DNA of 64,000 nucleotides from Crotophaga sulcirostris (Eukaryota; Chordata; Aves; Cuculiformes; Crotophagidae), in NCBI GenBank assembly GCA_013397455.1, contig VYZB01000217.1, positions 903,748 through 967,747 of the forward strand, given 5' to 3'. Below the pieces are notes generated by a model that was given only the letters and a program-made list of their open reading frames with translations, made no database searches and was not told the DNA's origin. The position numbers were made by a program, and so were the translations under genes. Positions 49,261 through 60,803 of this stretch are shown here, in pieces (position 1 is the first letter of the stretch; every line of letters starts with the position of its first letter).

Positions 49261-52189
49261 TCTTTACCCAGTGGATACTGTTGAAACAGATACATGCAGG
49301 AGACTACAAAAGGAGACACTTATAGACTAGCATGAATGTGATTGCTGTTGACATATGGAGGTGTGTTTACTCAGACAGTGAATCCTGTATCCTGTGAGAT
49401 GGAAAACCAAATATATTCCTTACACGCAAATGTTAAATGCACACTTGAAAACTGGACCCACAAACAACTCTAAGTATTTAATTACTGATTTTTCATCATC
49501 AAAGGCAGGGAAAATACTATCAACTTTATGTTATTTGAGAATATGGTTTGAAAGTCTAATAATTCTCAATCATTTCTCCATCAGTTTACTGAGGTAAAAG
49601 TGAGTACTCTAAGGGTTTTAAAATCCCTGCACTGAATTAAATGAAAGCACAGGTTTTGCTATTGCATAAGCATTTTTAATTCTCCAAGAACTCTCCTCAT
49701 GGGGCACACTTTCATTGTTTTAAAAGTTGGAGGAGAAGTAATACAAGCCTATTAATATACTTGTAACTCCAAACCTCGACCAGCCCCTCTTGAATTTAGA
49801 GAAAGGCCCCAAATTGTCATTCTGTAATTTATTTACAGGGTCATCATATCCTGACCTTGCTTATAAGTATATTATATAGCCAAGAGATGAGTACAGTGCT
49901 TGCAAAATGTAGGAAATTAAGAATGCCTGGGGCTGATATATTTCAATCTTTAAAAAAAGTGGATGAAAATTCCAAAAAAATTATATTTTCAAATTAAATA
50001 GACAGGAATAAGGCATTGAAGAATAGTGATTATTTTGTTAGAAGTCATACATGAAAACTGAGGTTGACAAGCTTTTCAAGGACTACGTCAACTCATCTTT
50101 TTTTCTTCTTTTCCTCAGTACACAAAATTATATTGCAATACAGAATAAGAGATATATATGTTAAAACTAGAAGCAATTATTTACAGCCATTTCAACTGCT
50201 GACAAGAATATTTATTCAGTTCTTAATAACACGTTGAATGGTCACGGAGAATTTTTCTTGACATGTGGGGTGGAATGTGAGGGTTTTCTCAGTATGCGAA
50301 TCTGGAAAATGCTGATGTTCACACTGTGCAGGCTCACTCCAAGAGCAACGCATGAAAGTCTTTCCTCTGAGGTTCCTTTCTGAAACATTCCAATCTGAAC
50401 TCACTCAACAACTGAATAAGAGTTTCCTATAAATGATATTTGGAGTTTATATTATTTGGTTTCTTTTTTTTCTTCATGTACAGTTTTTTGCATAATGGAT
50501 AACATTCACAGCCCAGTCAGTAAAACTTACCTAAATTTAATTTGTTGCAAGCAACGAGACACAGCCATAGTTTGAATAGAAACCCTACAAATATCACATT
50601 TGAAGTTTGCACATAGATTTTTTTTTATTATTCCCTTAAGACAGTGTATTATCCTTCAGGTTTAGAACTCCTATCTGTAACAATACATAACTGTGAACAC
50701 AGATTTACTATGAAAAAAAGAAAGAAATTTATCACCTCACTGACCTCTAGAAAAGTGTGTAGGGTTTTACTTAAAAAAGAGAAACTGAGTAGGCTTGAGC
50801 TACAAAGGCCAGAAAGATAATGGCAGAAGGATGGCAGGCAGTGAATACAACTGTTTCAAGGATGATCAACATCTGAATAATAAACCATTTCTAGGAGTGG
50901 AAGAGTAGTTGCCTGGAAATGTGCACCACAATTGCAAAAGGAAGAATATGTAAGTTCTAGTATTTGACTCCTAACTATATAAATCCTTAGCATCTCTGAA
51001 AAAAAGACTATTAATTCAATTCAATTACCCCTAGGAGTTACTACTACTAGAGACTATAACCAAGAATCCTTGCAAATTTTGCAAAAGGGAAAGTTTGGAA
51101 AAGGGATAGGAGAATATAGAAGACACACTCCTCCCATAGCTGGGAGCTATGGCAGTAGGAGCTTCCCGAGAGCAGGAAGTCTCAGGGATTCGAGTTTGCA
51201 TATGACTTCCAATAACAAAGCCAGTATTTCTCTGTAAATAGTATTTCCCATAGTAAATATTTGGTTGTGTTATCTAATATTTAATCACAAGTAGCTATTA
51301 TTTTTATTGAAAGGCCCTGTAATAGCTCTCTCATACTGACATCCACTAGTAGAGGAACTGTACAAATCTAGTAACATACTGTCCATTCCCAAAGTAATAT
51401 CTGAAACCCACAAAATTCAGATTGAGAAAATACAGGGAGGATAGAGGAAAACTACCCACACACCACCACAGTGATTCCCAATCGTGTCACCCAGAAGATA
51501 CACACAGCACATTGACCTGTGCTAATATTTTATCTGAAGTTGCTTCATGAACTTAAGTAAATTTCACACAACTATACCCTTAGATCCAGTATAATTTCCT
51601 CAGTCATTTCCAGTTTCTCCAGTGTCTCTGTCCTTGCCCTTCTCAGGGGCTCTGCAATCAAGGTTCCCCAATATTTCATACCATTGTGTCATGAGGAAGA
51701 ATTTAGTTTGATAAGTGGCCAAGTGATCCAAAGTTGTCCAAAGATGTCTTGCAATTGCTTGTCCATCATTTTCCTCACTTTATTCCCAGAGATATAATTC
51801 ATTACTTCTGTATTAGTAGAATCTGATACATATTCCTTCAGATACTAATAATTGGGCCAGTTTCTTCGAATGAGAAAAAAAGTTGAACAGGACTTCAAGA
51901 CGAACAGAGATAAGCCACTTTTAAGCTCTTGTGAAATCCCACTCTGTTTCTGAGTTTCTTCACGTTGCACATGAAAAACATTTTCTGGTTATAATTCTTA
52001 GAGTTACTTTTTTTCAGTCATCCATAGTTGAAAATAAAGTTACAGTCAACCCTTGTGTGGTCTAGTGGAATAGAAGTACATAAAATTATTGATAATGATA
52101 GCAAATAGAAGACACTTCACAGTAGCTAGGAAGATGTTCCATTTTAAAAATGTTCAGTGCTATTTATTTTTTGATTCTGTGGGAAAAAA
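49261..52189. other. Unique AT-rich DNA, no gene recognised
   Basis: No recognised gene or transposon; only short chance frames (60-70 codons). Confidence 0.55.
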
Positions 52190-52640
52190 ACTCAAAAGTA
52201 TTTGCTCTGAATGCATTCTGTGAATTAACTAACAAACAAGGGCTAACTACAGCAATCACCTATTCTTCACTCAGCAAAATGAGTTTGACATGATTTCTGT
52301 ATTATTTGCAGACAACTGCCAACAACAAGAACTGCTTGAAAGTACATTTATGCTCATGAAAAGAGCAATTCCACACAAAGGAGGCACTAAAACTAAAATA
52401 TAGATGACAGTTCATTGAAATGAGGCCACCAGCAATTAATGTCCAGAACACAAACCAAAAGGTTTAAAAATCAGCAAGCTGCCCAGCTTAACGAATAAAT
52501 CCCTTCTAAGATTAGTCATCATAAAGAAAACTGAATTACTAAAAAGCAGTCAGGCATTCGGCATTATTCTGATCTTAATAGCAGGTGTCACAAATTTATG
52601 AACAGTCTTATGTGATTAAGTTTCCTGAAACAACAGGAAC
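52190..52640. promoter_or_regulatory. Candidate conserved non-coding element
   Basis: About 450 bp of complex, non-repetitive sequence with no open frame, containing homeodomain- and forkhead-like words (ACTAACAAACAAGGGC near 52228, AGCAATTAATGTCC near 52431). It stands out from adjoining A/T-run-rich DNA by texture only. Lower confidence than the 38- and 48-kb stretches. Confidence 0.28.
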
Positions 52641-52838
52641 ATAGTTCTGAAATAGCAGTTCTATATGCCATATCCAAGTTATAAATATTAATATTTGTAA
52701 AATAATTTTAATTGAAAAGATGTAAATAGTTCTGCCCATAAGAGCAGAAACTATAACTTGTCTTTCACTCCATTACTTAGCTAGACAGTCACATCCACTG
52801 CACTTGGTCCAACAGGGGAAGGCAGAAAAAGAGGAAAA

Positions 52839-52853
52839 AGAGAGAGAGAGAGA
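52839..52853. repeat. (AG)n simple repeat
   Basis: About seven AG units within a purine-rich flank (GGCAGAAAAAGAGGAAAA). Confidence 0.85.
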
Positions 52854-53659
52854 AGTGGATATTAGTGCATTATGTGTGTTAAATTCCATAGGCTTGCTTC
52901 AGATGACGAAAACCATACCTGCCCAACCAGGCCCCACAGGAGACAGTGCATGGGGAGAAAGGTGGTGGAAACTGGAATGCTTCTGAATACTGGCAAGACT
53001 CACAAGTCCCCTAGGAAATAAATCTTTTACTGCCAAAAAGAACAGGTGACTAAAAATCTGTGCACAGAGTAGTGGGTCACACTTCTGGATCTGATACCTA
53101 GTTCTACTTACATCCCCTTCATGGGGACTAAACAGCTTTCTGAAAAATAAAGCATCAAATATACAGAGGACTTGAATCCAGGTGCGCCAAACACACGTCA
53201 ATCACCAGCTCAACTTTCCTGCCATAAAATTGACCTTGCAGTGCTAAAGATAGACTTTTATTTTAGTTCTACAGTAAGCAGTAGTGTGGAAAAAAGAGCA
53301 ACTTCTGGAATGCTGAGTTTGATGCACGCATTAAAGGAAGGGGCATTTCTCTCTGACTTTTATTTAAAGCAATTCTATTTGCTCTTCAGTATCTAGAGGT
53401 AAAAGCATAATCCCCAAGGAAACATATCGTACATATTTCCAACGACTGCAGTATGTACTTATCTTTGAAACAGTCAGGAGTTGTTTATAAATGTCTTTCA
53501 GAAACATGAGATTTTTCAGCTGATCAGGATGTTTTCCTATTTAAACATTAAAAAACCTTGCCAACTAAATCAGGAAGTCGAGAGAGAAATTTATAGTGCA
53601 CAGAAAAGCAGCTGTTCCCCTCCTCCCCCCAAGTCCTGGTAATTTAACATTGCTTCTTT

Positions 53660-53680
53660 AAACAACAACAGCAACAACAA
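53660..53680. repeat. (AAC)n simple repeat
   Basis: AAACAACAACAGCAACAACAA with one G interruption; translates as Leu-rich on the minus strand. Confidence 0.85.
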
Positions 53681-55519
53681 GGAAGGCAAACAGTAACTTT
53701 GTTTCATTACACTATAGAGACAAATTAGCTTTCTGAAAGGTTCCAAAGGAAGACGTGTGTACACTAAGTTGATATTCTTCCACATAAAGGGTACGAGAGG
53801 ACATATAAATTTAATCACACATTACATTTCAAAACCATTTTAGTATGTGAACAGACAAAATATTCTCAGCAGCTGTTTTAAGGTTCCTAAAGGATTCCCA
53901 AACAGAACTTTTCCAACACTACCAAAAAATCAGTACATTAAAAATATCACTGAAAACCTTTGAACTTTGCCCCCTCAGATGAAAATTGGTTTAATGTAGT
54001 GCCAGGCTGGAAAAAAACTGAATGTAATGTAAATGGATTTAAAACAAAACATAATTTCTTTTTCTTTTATTCAAAAGATAAGTATTTCTGCATAACAATT
54101 AGCAGCATCTAATGCTGGTTTTACAGTAAATTTAGCTGAATGCCACACAGTCTTTTTTGCAACTATCAATTTTGAAATGCAAAACTACTCATTTAGCCAC
54201 ATTTATTTTTCAGTCCGCTGCCTTTATCATTTTGTTATCTACACAAAGACTTGGAGTCAGAGAATCCATTTTCTGAATATGAACAAAGACTTTTGTGTGC
54301 TTAGGAAGCACTACCTCCTACACTTTTTACTATTCCTCTATTTAAAGTTTTACTGGTAAGACGAAGAAACAGTAGAGTCACGGGCCACCCAGTATAAGCC
54401 ATGAGAGAGACAAGTAAAATAATACAGGGTTTCAAATCTAGAACTCATCATAACAGCTCAGTGACTTTTTCATAAATCAGGACTGGTTAGCAATTCAGTA
54501 ATATGCACCTGTGCAAGATACACAACATTTTACACCAAAGGAACCTTATTTAAACGTTCAGGGACAGGACACTCATCTTCCATACCTCAGAAGCAAATTT
54601 GTCTTGATGTTTCTCCTTGTTTATCTTCTCTGTCTGGGCATACCTAGGCTACTGGTATTATCTCCAAAAATGATTATTCTTTGTTTAAAGTCCTACTAAC
54701 AAAAAATATACTTCCTTAAGGCTTTAATACAGGCAAAGTATATGGGGTAGCAATAGCAAGAACTCATGTCCAAGTGACCTGAAATGCAGAGGAAATCCTG
54801 TAGAAACCTTTAAAATCTTTCACAGTCCTCTCTGCTTATAAAAAGGGAAGCAGATGAAAGCAATCTTATGGATTTACAAAAATTTCAACCACAACAATTC
54901 CTGAAACTCTGTTCCTCCTACCTGGGCCAAACAAACCCTTCCCAGCAGAAAAGGAAGTGGTGTTTCCCCATGGTAGCCATCAGCATGACTGTATTAGTAC
55001 ATACACGTGCAAAAACCTAATTGTTGTCTAGAGAAAAAAAAGATTAAAAAACTCGACACTTATTTTTGTGGCCCATTTATATTTGTGGAAGGGCATACCA
55101 CAGGATACACTTACGAAAGATTTGAAGTGAGTAACTCATTCAGCAGCTAGACTACAGGGAAAAGGCAGTGGAGCTCAAATCTTTGCCCATAAAGCAAACT
55201 CAGCTCGAGCAGATAACACGTGACATAGCCAGTGCAAATCTTCATAAAAGGCAAGGGGTTTTTATTTTCATACCCATCTCTCCTGTGTGATTAGGAGATG
55301 AGCAGAGGGGTAGATAGCTGTGCAGCTCCTGGCAGGCTCACAATCCACAGGCTGTGCTCACACCGACAGCACAACTAACAAGCCGCATGCATGTTATTGA
55401 TCCTTTAGCTTGTACTTCTCATCTGCCAGTGAAAAAATCTTTCTCTGAGGCAGACTGAATCAGACACTGACAAAGGCATTGCTTCTGCACTCCAAGAATG
55501 TTGAACTCCCTGCCTAAGC

Positions 55520-55984
55520 ATGCAAGTGAGCTGTGAGACCCACCCTAGATGTAGTGCCTGTCACCACACCAGCAGCAAGCAAGCCAGGGCCAGTGCTCTT
55601 TCAAGGAGGCCGAGGAAGCTGGAGGCAGCCATCCTCTCAGCCTGGGTGTGTACCACATGGTCTGACTGTGGCCCACTCGGAGAGCCAGCAGGCCTCATAG
55701 CCATGGCTCTACTTCCCTGCTCCCAACTGCTGCCACAGATGTCCAGACTTTATTACAGACATGAGCTTGCATGCCTGCAGGAACAGCTGGAAGTGGAGAG
55801 CAGGAGCCATCGCTCCAGTACAGGCCACAGCTATGTTAAAAGAGGAAGCAAGAGGAAACAAAGGCAGCTGTCTTCAGAGGCTGCAGCCACCACTTTCCTA
55901 ATCTTGTTTCCTCACTTAAACTGTGTTAGGTACCACAAGACTATAGTAAGACTGTATGCTGGGGTTCTCTGTGGCCAGAGCTAG
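55520..55984 (+). CDS. Unrecognised 154-codon ORF in a relatively GC-rich patch
   Basis: The longest open frame in the window. I do not recognise it. The translation is Ser/Arg/Leu-rich and has eleven cysteines, a hydrophobic segment at about residues 57-72 (GLIAMALLPCSQLLPQ), and a basic run KRGSKRKQRQ (107-116) followed by SSEAAATTFLILF. Local GC content is higher than the surroundings, which by itself lengthens chance frames. No splice-site arrangement, CpG island or polyA signal clearly belongs to it. It could be a chance frame, a degraded repeat or a lineage-specific exon; chance is most likely. Confidence 0.15.
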   Translation: MQVSCETHPRCSACHHTSSKQARASALSRRPRKLEAAILSAWVCTTWSDCGPLGEPAGLIAMALLPCSQLLPQMSRLYYRHELACLQEQLEVESRSHRSSTGHSYVKRGSKRKQRQLSSEAAATTFLILFPHLNCVRYHKTIVRLYAGVLCGQS

Positions 55985-56121
55985 GGAGGCCCAGTACACA
56001 GCACATAAATATGGCCTGTTCTTGGGGAAAAATGAGACATCCTGGGCTCCAAAGCTTCATCAGACATCAGCACTCCCAGTAGGAAAAACACCCAGCTTGA
56101 GTTTCAATTATAGCCAGAAGA

Positions 56122-56172
56122 TTATCGATGAGATTTAAGAAGATGAGGTTTATCAATGAGGTTTAAGAAGAG
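56122..56172. repeat. Imperfect 28-bp tandem repeat
   Basis: TTATCGATGAGATTTAAGAA (56122) and TTATCAATGAGGTTTAAGAA (56150) differ at two of the first 20 bases; each is followed by GA-rich sequence. Confidence 0.85.
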
Positions 56173-56879
56173 GTATCATGACTTCCAGCATATTCTGAAC
56201 ATATAACTTAGGGGTAAAATGTAGCAGATTGAGAAAAACAACAAAAGCCTCTTGTATTTACCAATGCCATGGTAAAAGAGTGCTCAGTTATTTCTAATAA
56301 GGGAAAAAGACAGAAACTCTGCTTCAAGTTTTTCTTAACTACTCTAAAAGTACATTCAAATGCAGTGGTTGAAGTTACCAAATTTAATGAAGATGACAAG
56401 CAACTGACTACTGAATGCCAACAGTCTATGTTTACTAACTTCCACTGTAAAACCTCCACTTAACTGTAACAACACCTCTTATTTGCCACACTGTTCACAA
56501 ACCCATTTTGCCACTACCTTGAAAAATTTTTCTTGCAAAGCATTCTTACCTAAATCAACTAAAAATTGAGTAGCGGAAACAGTTGCAAAGATATAAGCTG
56601 CATTCAAACTGCACACAGGATCCGTGAAACCTTTCTAGCACCAAAGCCAAATGTGTTCCCAGGGAAGAACTCCAAGATGCAGCACAAGTACATGGCACTG
56701 AACCCCCTAGGGAGGAAATCCAGGAACACGTACCGAGAAGAAGCTATGGTACACACCCTGAGGAGGTGCCTGGTTTCATTGCGCAGCAACAAAGATACTG
56801 AGACATAATTACCAGTGGAACAGTCTGTAGATAGCCAACTAAGAAATCATTTCTGCAAGGACATCCAGCAGATTAGGAG

Positions 56880-56894
56880 AAAAAAAAAAAAAAA
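56880..56894. repeat. Poly-A run
   Basis: Fifteen consecutive A after GATTAGGAG, then GGACAAG. No LINE body is recognisable upstream. Confidence 0.85.
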
Positions 56895-57797
56895 GGACAA
56901 GTAATGCAAAGTTTCAAGATTCATAGGACACGAATCACAGGACCATGCTACTGCTCTACAGTTCTCTCATTTCAATTAGAGATTCAATATCCTGGCAACA
57001 CACTAATATACTTCCCTTGTCATGACTAAAATACATTATATATTCCAGAAGCATATTGTATCAACTATTCTATAAGTATAACACATTTGCATAATAGGAA
57101 AAACAACAAAATAACCATCATTTATAAACCACCACTTTTGAATCATGGCTCAAAATGTTGCTAGTCTTCTAAGCAGACATCATCAAAACAATTTGTAATG
57201 ATTCAAACCAGAGGACTTATACCCCATTTTTTGTTTTTTCCTGGCAAAATTTTTGTAACTATGGAAGTTTTCAGTTTATGTCTAATGTCCGTAAAATATT
57301 CTGTAGCCTATGACATGTAACTCTTGAAATTGCTTCCAGATGAATACTATGATTTTCAAGTATCATAAAAAGTAATGCCTACTATTTCTTTGCCTTTGTT
57401 GTTAAAGTAGGGAACAATCACTACTCAGAATGCAAATTACCAGATGCATCACATCAAGATTGTCAGAAGATTGAATTCTTTTAACAAGGGGACTAATGGA
57501 GTAACATTTTGTTCTAGACCAGCATGGCTTCAGAGTGGAGCTATCACCAGAATTCCACATCAGGTTCCTCACTGACCTTCTGTAAGACATTTCACCACTT
57601 TTAAAAGTAAAAAGAAACAGTTATAGAACAGTAGTTAAAAATAAGAAAAAAATAACAACAAATAATCATTTTTTTCCCAGATCTGAAATAAATCAAGCAT
57701 AGCTCATGAAACAGTTTTACTGCTTGCTACTTTGACTGGTTCATTCAGATTTTTCTCTGAATAAATTGAACAACATGGAAGAGGAGTCCATTTTGAA

Positions 57798-57822
57798 AGA
57801 GTTAGTCTGAGAGAGTTAGTCT
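57798..57822. repeat. 11-bp word duplicated with 14-bp period
   Basis: AGAGTTAGTCT at 57798-57808 and again at 57812-57822. Confidence 0.85.
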
Positions 57823-59472
57823 TACTACCATGGGAAGCAGAAAAATGAAATAAGCAGGATAAGGTCAACACATTAACATTTATATGAATTCAGATCCCAT
57901 ATAATTTTAATCCTCCTCAGTGACAGGTTAACTATCAGAGGGATGGAAATTAGACTTCAACATTCATTCAAAAGGTCTGGTTTAACCTTTAGAAAACAAT
58001 TCAGTTTTCTCTTTCTTTCCCTTTCCTGTTCCTCTATTTTCATATGCCACAAATGCACTTTTCTCTTTCTTCAAAATTATCTCTGTCTTTTTCAAATTTT
58101 CATTTAAAATTTAGTGAAACTGCTTGTACAACCTTTTACAACACCTAAAGTACACATACAGGACCTAAACTCCCTTCAAACTCTCCATTCCTTTTTCCTG
58201 TAGACTTAACTGAACTAATGAAGAATGAGTCAGGATTAGCTTCTATTAACCTAAAATACCAGTGGACAAACTTTAGCAGTCACTGCCTGTGAGTTCCAGG
58301 TGAACTTTTCAGTAACAAGACACCTGAAAACAGACAAATGGGACTCAAGATAAAGTGTAGTCAGCAATTATTTTGGAAAGAAGAGTTAAGAATTAATGTT
58401 CCAATGGAGGAACACAAAGCAGGTAGAAAAAGAGAGAGACAGAGGATCCCATATCTTAAGTAAATGGGACCTGAACATCCTTAAAAATCATCAGAAGACT
58501 AGAACTTTAGAAAGTACTTTATTTTGCATGGCTTCATGGTGCTATCTAGGGCAACAATCGTCCTCACAGAGATCCTTCACATTTCCCCAGCCAGGTGGGT
58601 TGCAGCTTGCAATGTCTAGAGAACTACTTAAGCTGATCCTTTCCGGAGCTGCAAGCTGGTAGTCCTAGATCAACAGGATCACGATGAGATAACACAGGAC
58701 CTTTGTGTCAGGCAGGACACCAAAAATGAGAGTCCCAGAAGGACTGAACACACTTAGATCCAGACACAGACTGGTAGAAGTCAGTTTGTCTTGCTGAGAG
58801 ACCATCTGTAAGGATGGAATTCTTGCCATTAAGGCAATATCTCTACTCCTGAACACACCAGCACAGGTCCTTCTTCCTTTCTAGAAAATATTTCTGTTTA
58901 CCTTCATGAAGGCTAGCGAGAGAGTGCATAAAACTGTACTACTCTCATAAACGTGGAATACTTTAATAGCTTCAAAACAGCAAAATTTTGTTAAATATAA
59001 ACACCTGCTATTTTTCTCTTTAGATAAAGTACTACAATTGTAGATATAGACAAACATGAGCATAGCTGATCCCTACATAGGATGAGACACAGGAACGCTA
59101 TTGAAAGCAGGAGTTCTGGAAATGTGATCATGCTCCCTGAACACACTAAACTCTTCATACAGAGACATGGGAACTCTTTCTCTTTAAGGCTAGAGTAAGG
59201 GTAAAGTGAACTTAGCGGGGTGGTGAGGGCCCAATGGGCACAAGTGGCAGTGAGCTCCAGGTTAGCCCCTGGAAAAATCACAAATGCTTTTGTAGTTTTG
59301 TCTACCTATAGCATCACCTAGGAAACGATGTAGAAAGTGATGTGAAGCAAGACAACACTAAAGAAGTGGTTCTTAAACTAGAAGGTGCATGACAAGGAAA
59401 AAAAAAGAATCACGAATTCCAGTTCTTGAACAAAAGATTCTTCCACTGTTCACTCCACTTCAATTATGTTTT

Positions 59473-59496
59473 AAAATAAATAAAATAAAATAAAAT
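59473..59496. repeat. (AAATA)n simple repeat
   Basis: AAAATAAATAAAATAAAATA, about four to five units. Confidence 0.85.
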
Positions 59497-59729
59497 CTTT
59501 AAAAAAAATCCTGAATCTAAGCATATTTCTTATTTTGCTTGATTCCATCATCACTGTGGTCAAACAATTTCTGTTGTTCTCATTTCTTTCCTGGCAATGA
59601 CTTTCTCTACTTTAAATACAAACCACTAGAGTACTTAGTTGCCAAATTGCTGCATTTTAAAACATTCTAAATAGGACATTAGTTCATAGCGTGAACATTT
59701 TGAAATTTGATCAACAAGCTGTTTCTCAA

Positions 59730-60130
59730 TACATTAAGCAAAGCAAGCAAAATTAGGCTGTTTTATGTCAGGTACTTAGCACAAATCCCTTAATAATCTG
59801 TTGGAGTGCAGAAATCATTAATAAACGCATAATTCCCTAAGACAGGCTTGATTAAGTCATATGTGTATCCTTCTAATTAAAAAAAAAAAATCAGGCAGAT
59901 GAGTGGAATTTCTGAGTACAAAATTCAATGGCTGTTTTGCTTTTATTTGAACCACGAAAGGAAAGCTGCTTGTTAATATAGCTGCCAAAAAAGCAAGCAG
60001 CAAGAGTGCTGACACAAACCTCCTAAACTCTGACTTATTGAAAACAACTATGTATTTATTCGCGCATTTGTATTCCAATTTTTAATCAGGTAGCTGCTTG
60101 ATTAATCTAGGCAGTTCATGCTACAAGGGC
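59730..60130. promoter_or_regulatory. Candidate conserved non-coding element with paired TAATC sites
   Basis: About 400 bp of complex non-coding sequence with clustered homeodomain-like sites: TTAATAATC, CATTAATAAACGC, TTGATTAAG and, most striking, TTAATCA (60082-60088) and TGATTAA (60099-60105) in inverted orientation 10 bp apart around TAGCTG, followed by ATTAATCTAG. TAATC is the core recognised by K50-type homeodomains (OTX, PITX, GSC). Function and conservation are inference. It is interrupted by a poly-A run (59879-59890). Confidence 0.38.
59879..59890. repeat. Poly-A run
   Basis: Twelve consecutive A inside the candidate regulatory stretch, after TTCTAATT. Confidence 0.8.
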
Positions 60131-60734
60131 AGCTGGTACTAATGTATACATAAATAGATTATATGATGGTTGCATTTCTTCTCAAGCAAATTGTCTAAAA
60201 CCAAAGACATAGAGGTTTTTGAACTCTCAGGGAGAACTATTTTATGAGAAAATAAAAGTCTAATGGATGACTTCAGACTCTTCCCAAGCACTAACTTTAG
60301 TGGTGTGTGGACTGCAGATTTTGGCATTATATCATAATTTGCAGCAATACTGAAGTAATAACTATTTATAAAAGCATAGCTCTTCTGTTAGAACAATTAG
60401 ATTTTTGAGGTTCCTTTTTAAAGCAAGTAAACAAAAATGGAAAGAACAAACAATAATGTTTTGAGGATTAATAGGAACATAAAAAAAATCTGCTAAGTTG
60501 ACACCTTTGCCAAGGTTATTTTCACGGATAAGTAGGGCTGATAGCAGTCAGCACAATTTGGTACAACAATGTTGGTGGATAAGCCCCACACAGTCAGGTC
60601 TTAGTCTCAGAAACAGGAACCCGTTGAGGTTAAAAAAAGAATAAAGTTAGTGGTCTGTAGGCAAGCAAGCCTGGTACCTGTCAGGCACAGAAAATAGACT
60701 CATAATGAGGGACTAGTCCCAATGGAGACTCCAC
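60131..60734. other. Unique DNA, no gene recognised
   Basis: No gene, RNA or repeat recognised; it leads into a CR1 tail. Sequence just before that tail (about 60640-60730) might be diverged CR1 3' sequence too, but I cannot support it. Confidence 0.5.
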
Positions 60735-60803
60735 TGCTTTGAGCAGGGGGTTGAACCAAATGATCTCCAGATACCACTTCCAACCTAAATTATTCTGTGA
60801 TGT
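60735..60803 (+). mobile_element. CR1 LINE 3'-terminal fragment
   Basis: GAGCAGGGGGTTGAACCAAA, then TGATCTCCAGATACCACTTC, CAACCTAAATTATTCTGTGATG. This matches the last roughly 65 bp of a CR1 subfamily with GCAGGGGGTTGGACTAGATG-type ends and a degenerate terminal octamer. Only the tail is clear. Confidence 0.85.

Larger units (their letters stand above)
52641..55499. other. Unique DNA with simple repeats, no gene recognised
   Basis: No gene recognised. It contains (AG)n at 52839-52853 and (AAC)n at 53660-53680. The 100-codon minus-strand frame at 52899-53201 lacks recognisable motifs. Confidence 0.55.
55985..59729. other. Unique AT-rich DNA with small repeats, no gene recognised
   Basis: No gene recognised. 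It holds a 28-bp direct repeat (56122-56172), poly-A (56880-56894), a 14-bp-period duplication (57798-57822) and an (AAATA)n run (59473-59496). Confidence 0.55.

Noticed and set aside
56880..56894. Poly-A as the tail of a processed pseudogene or LINE
   Set aside because: No cDNA-like or LINE sequence is recognisable on its 5' side and no flanking target-site duplication is visible.
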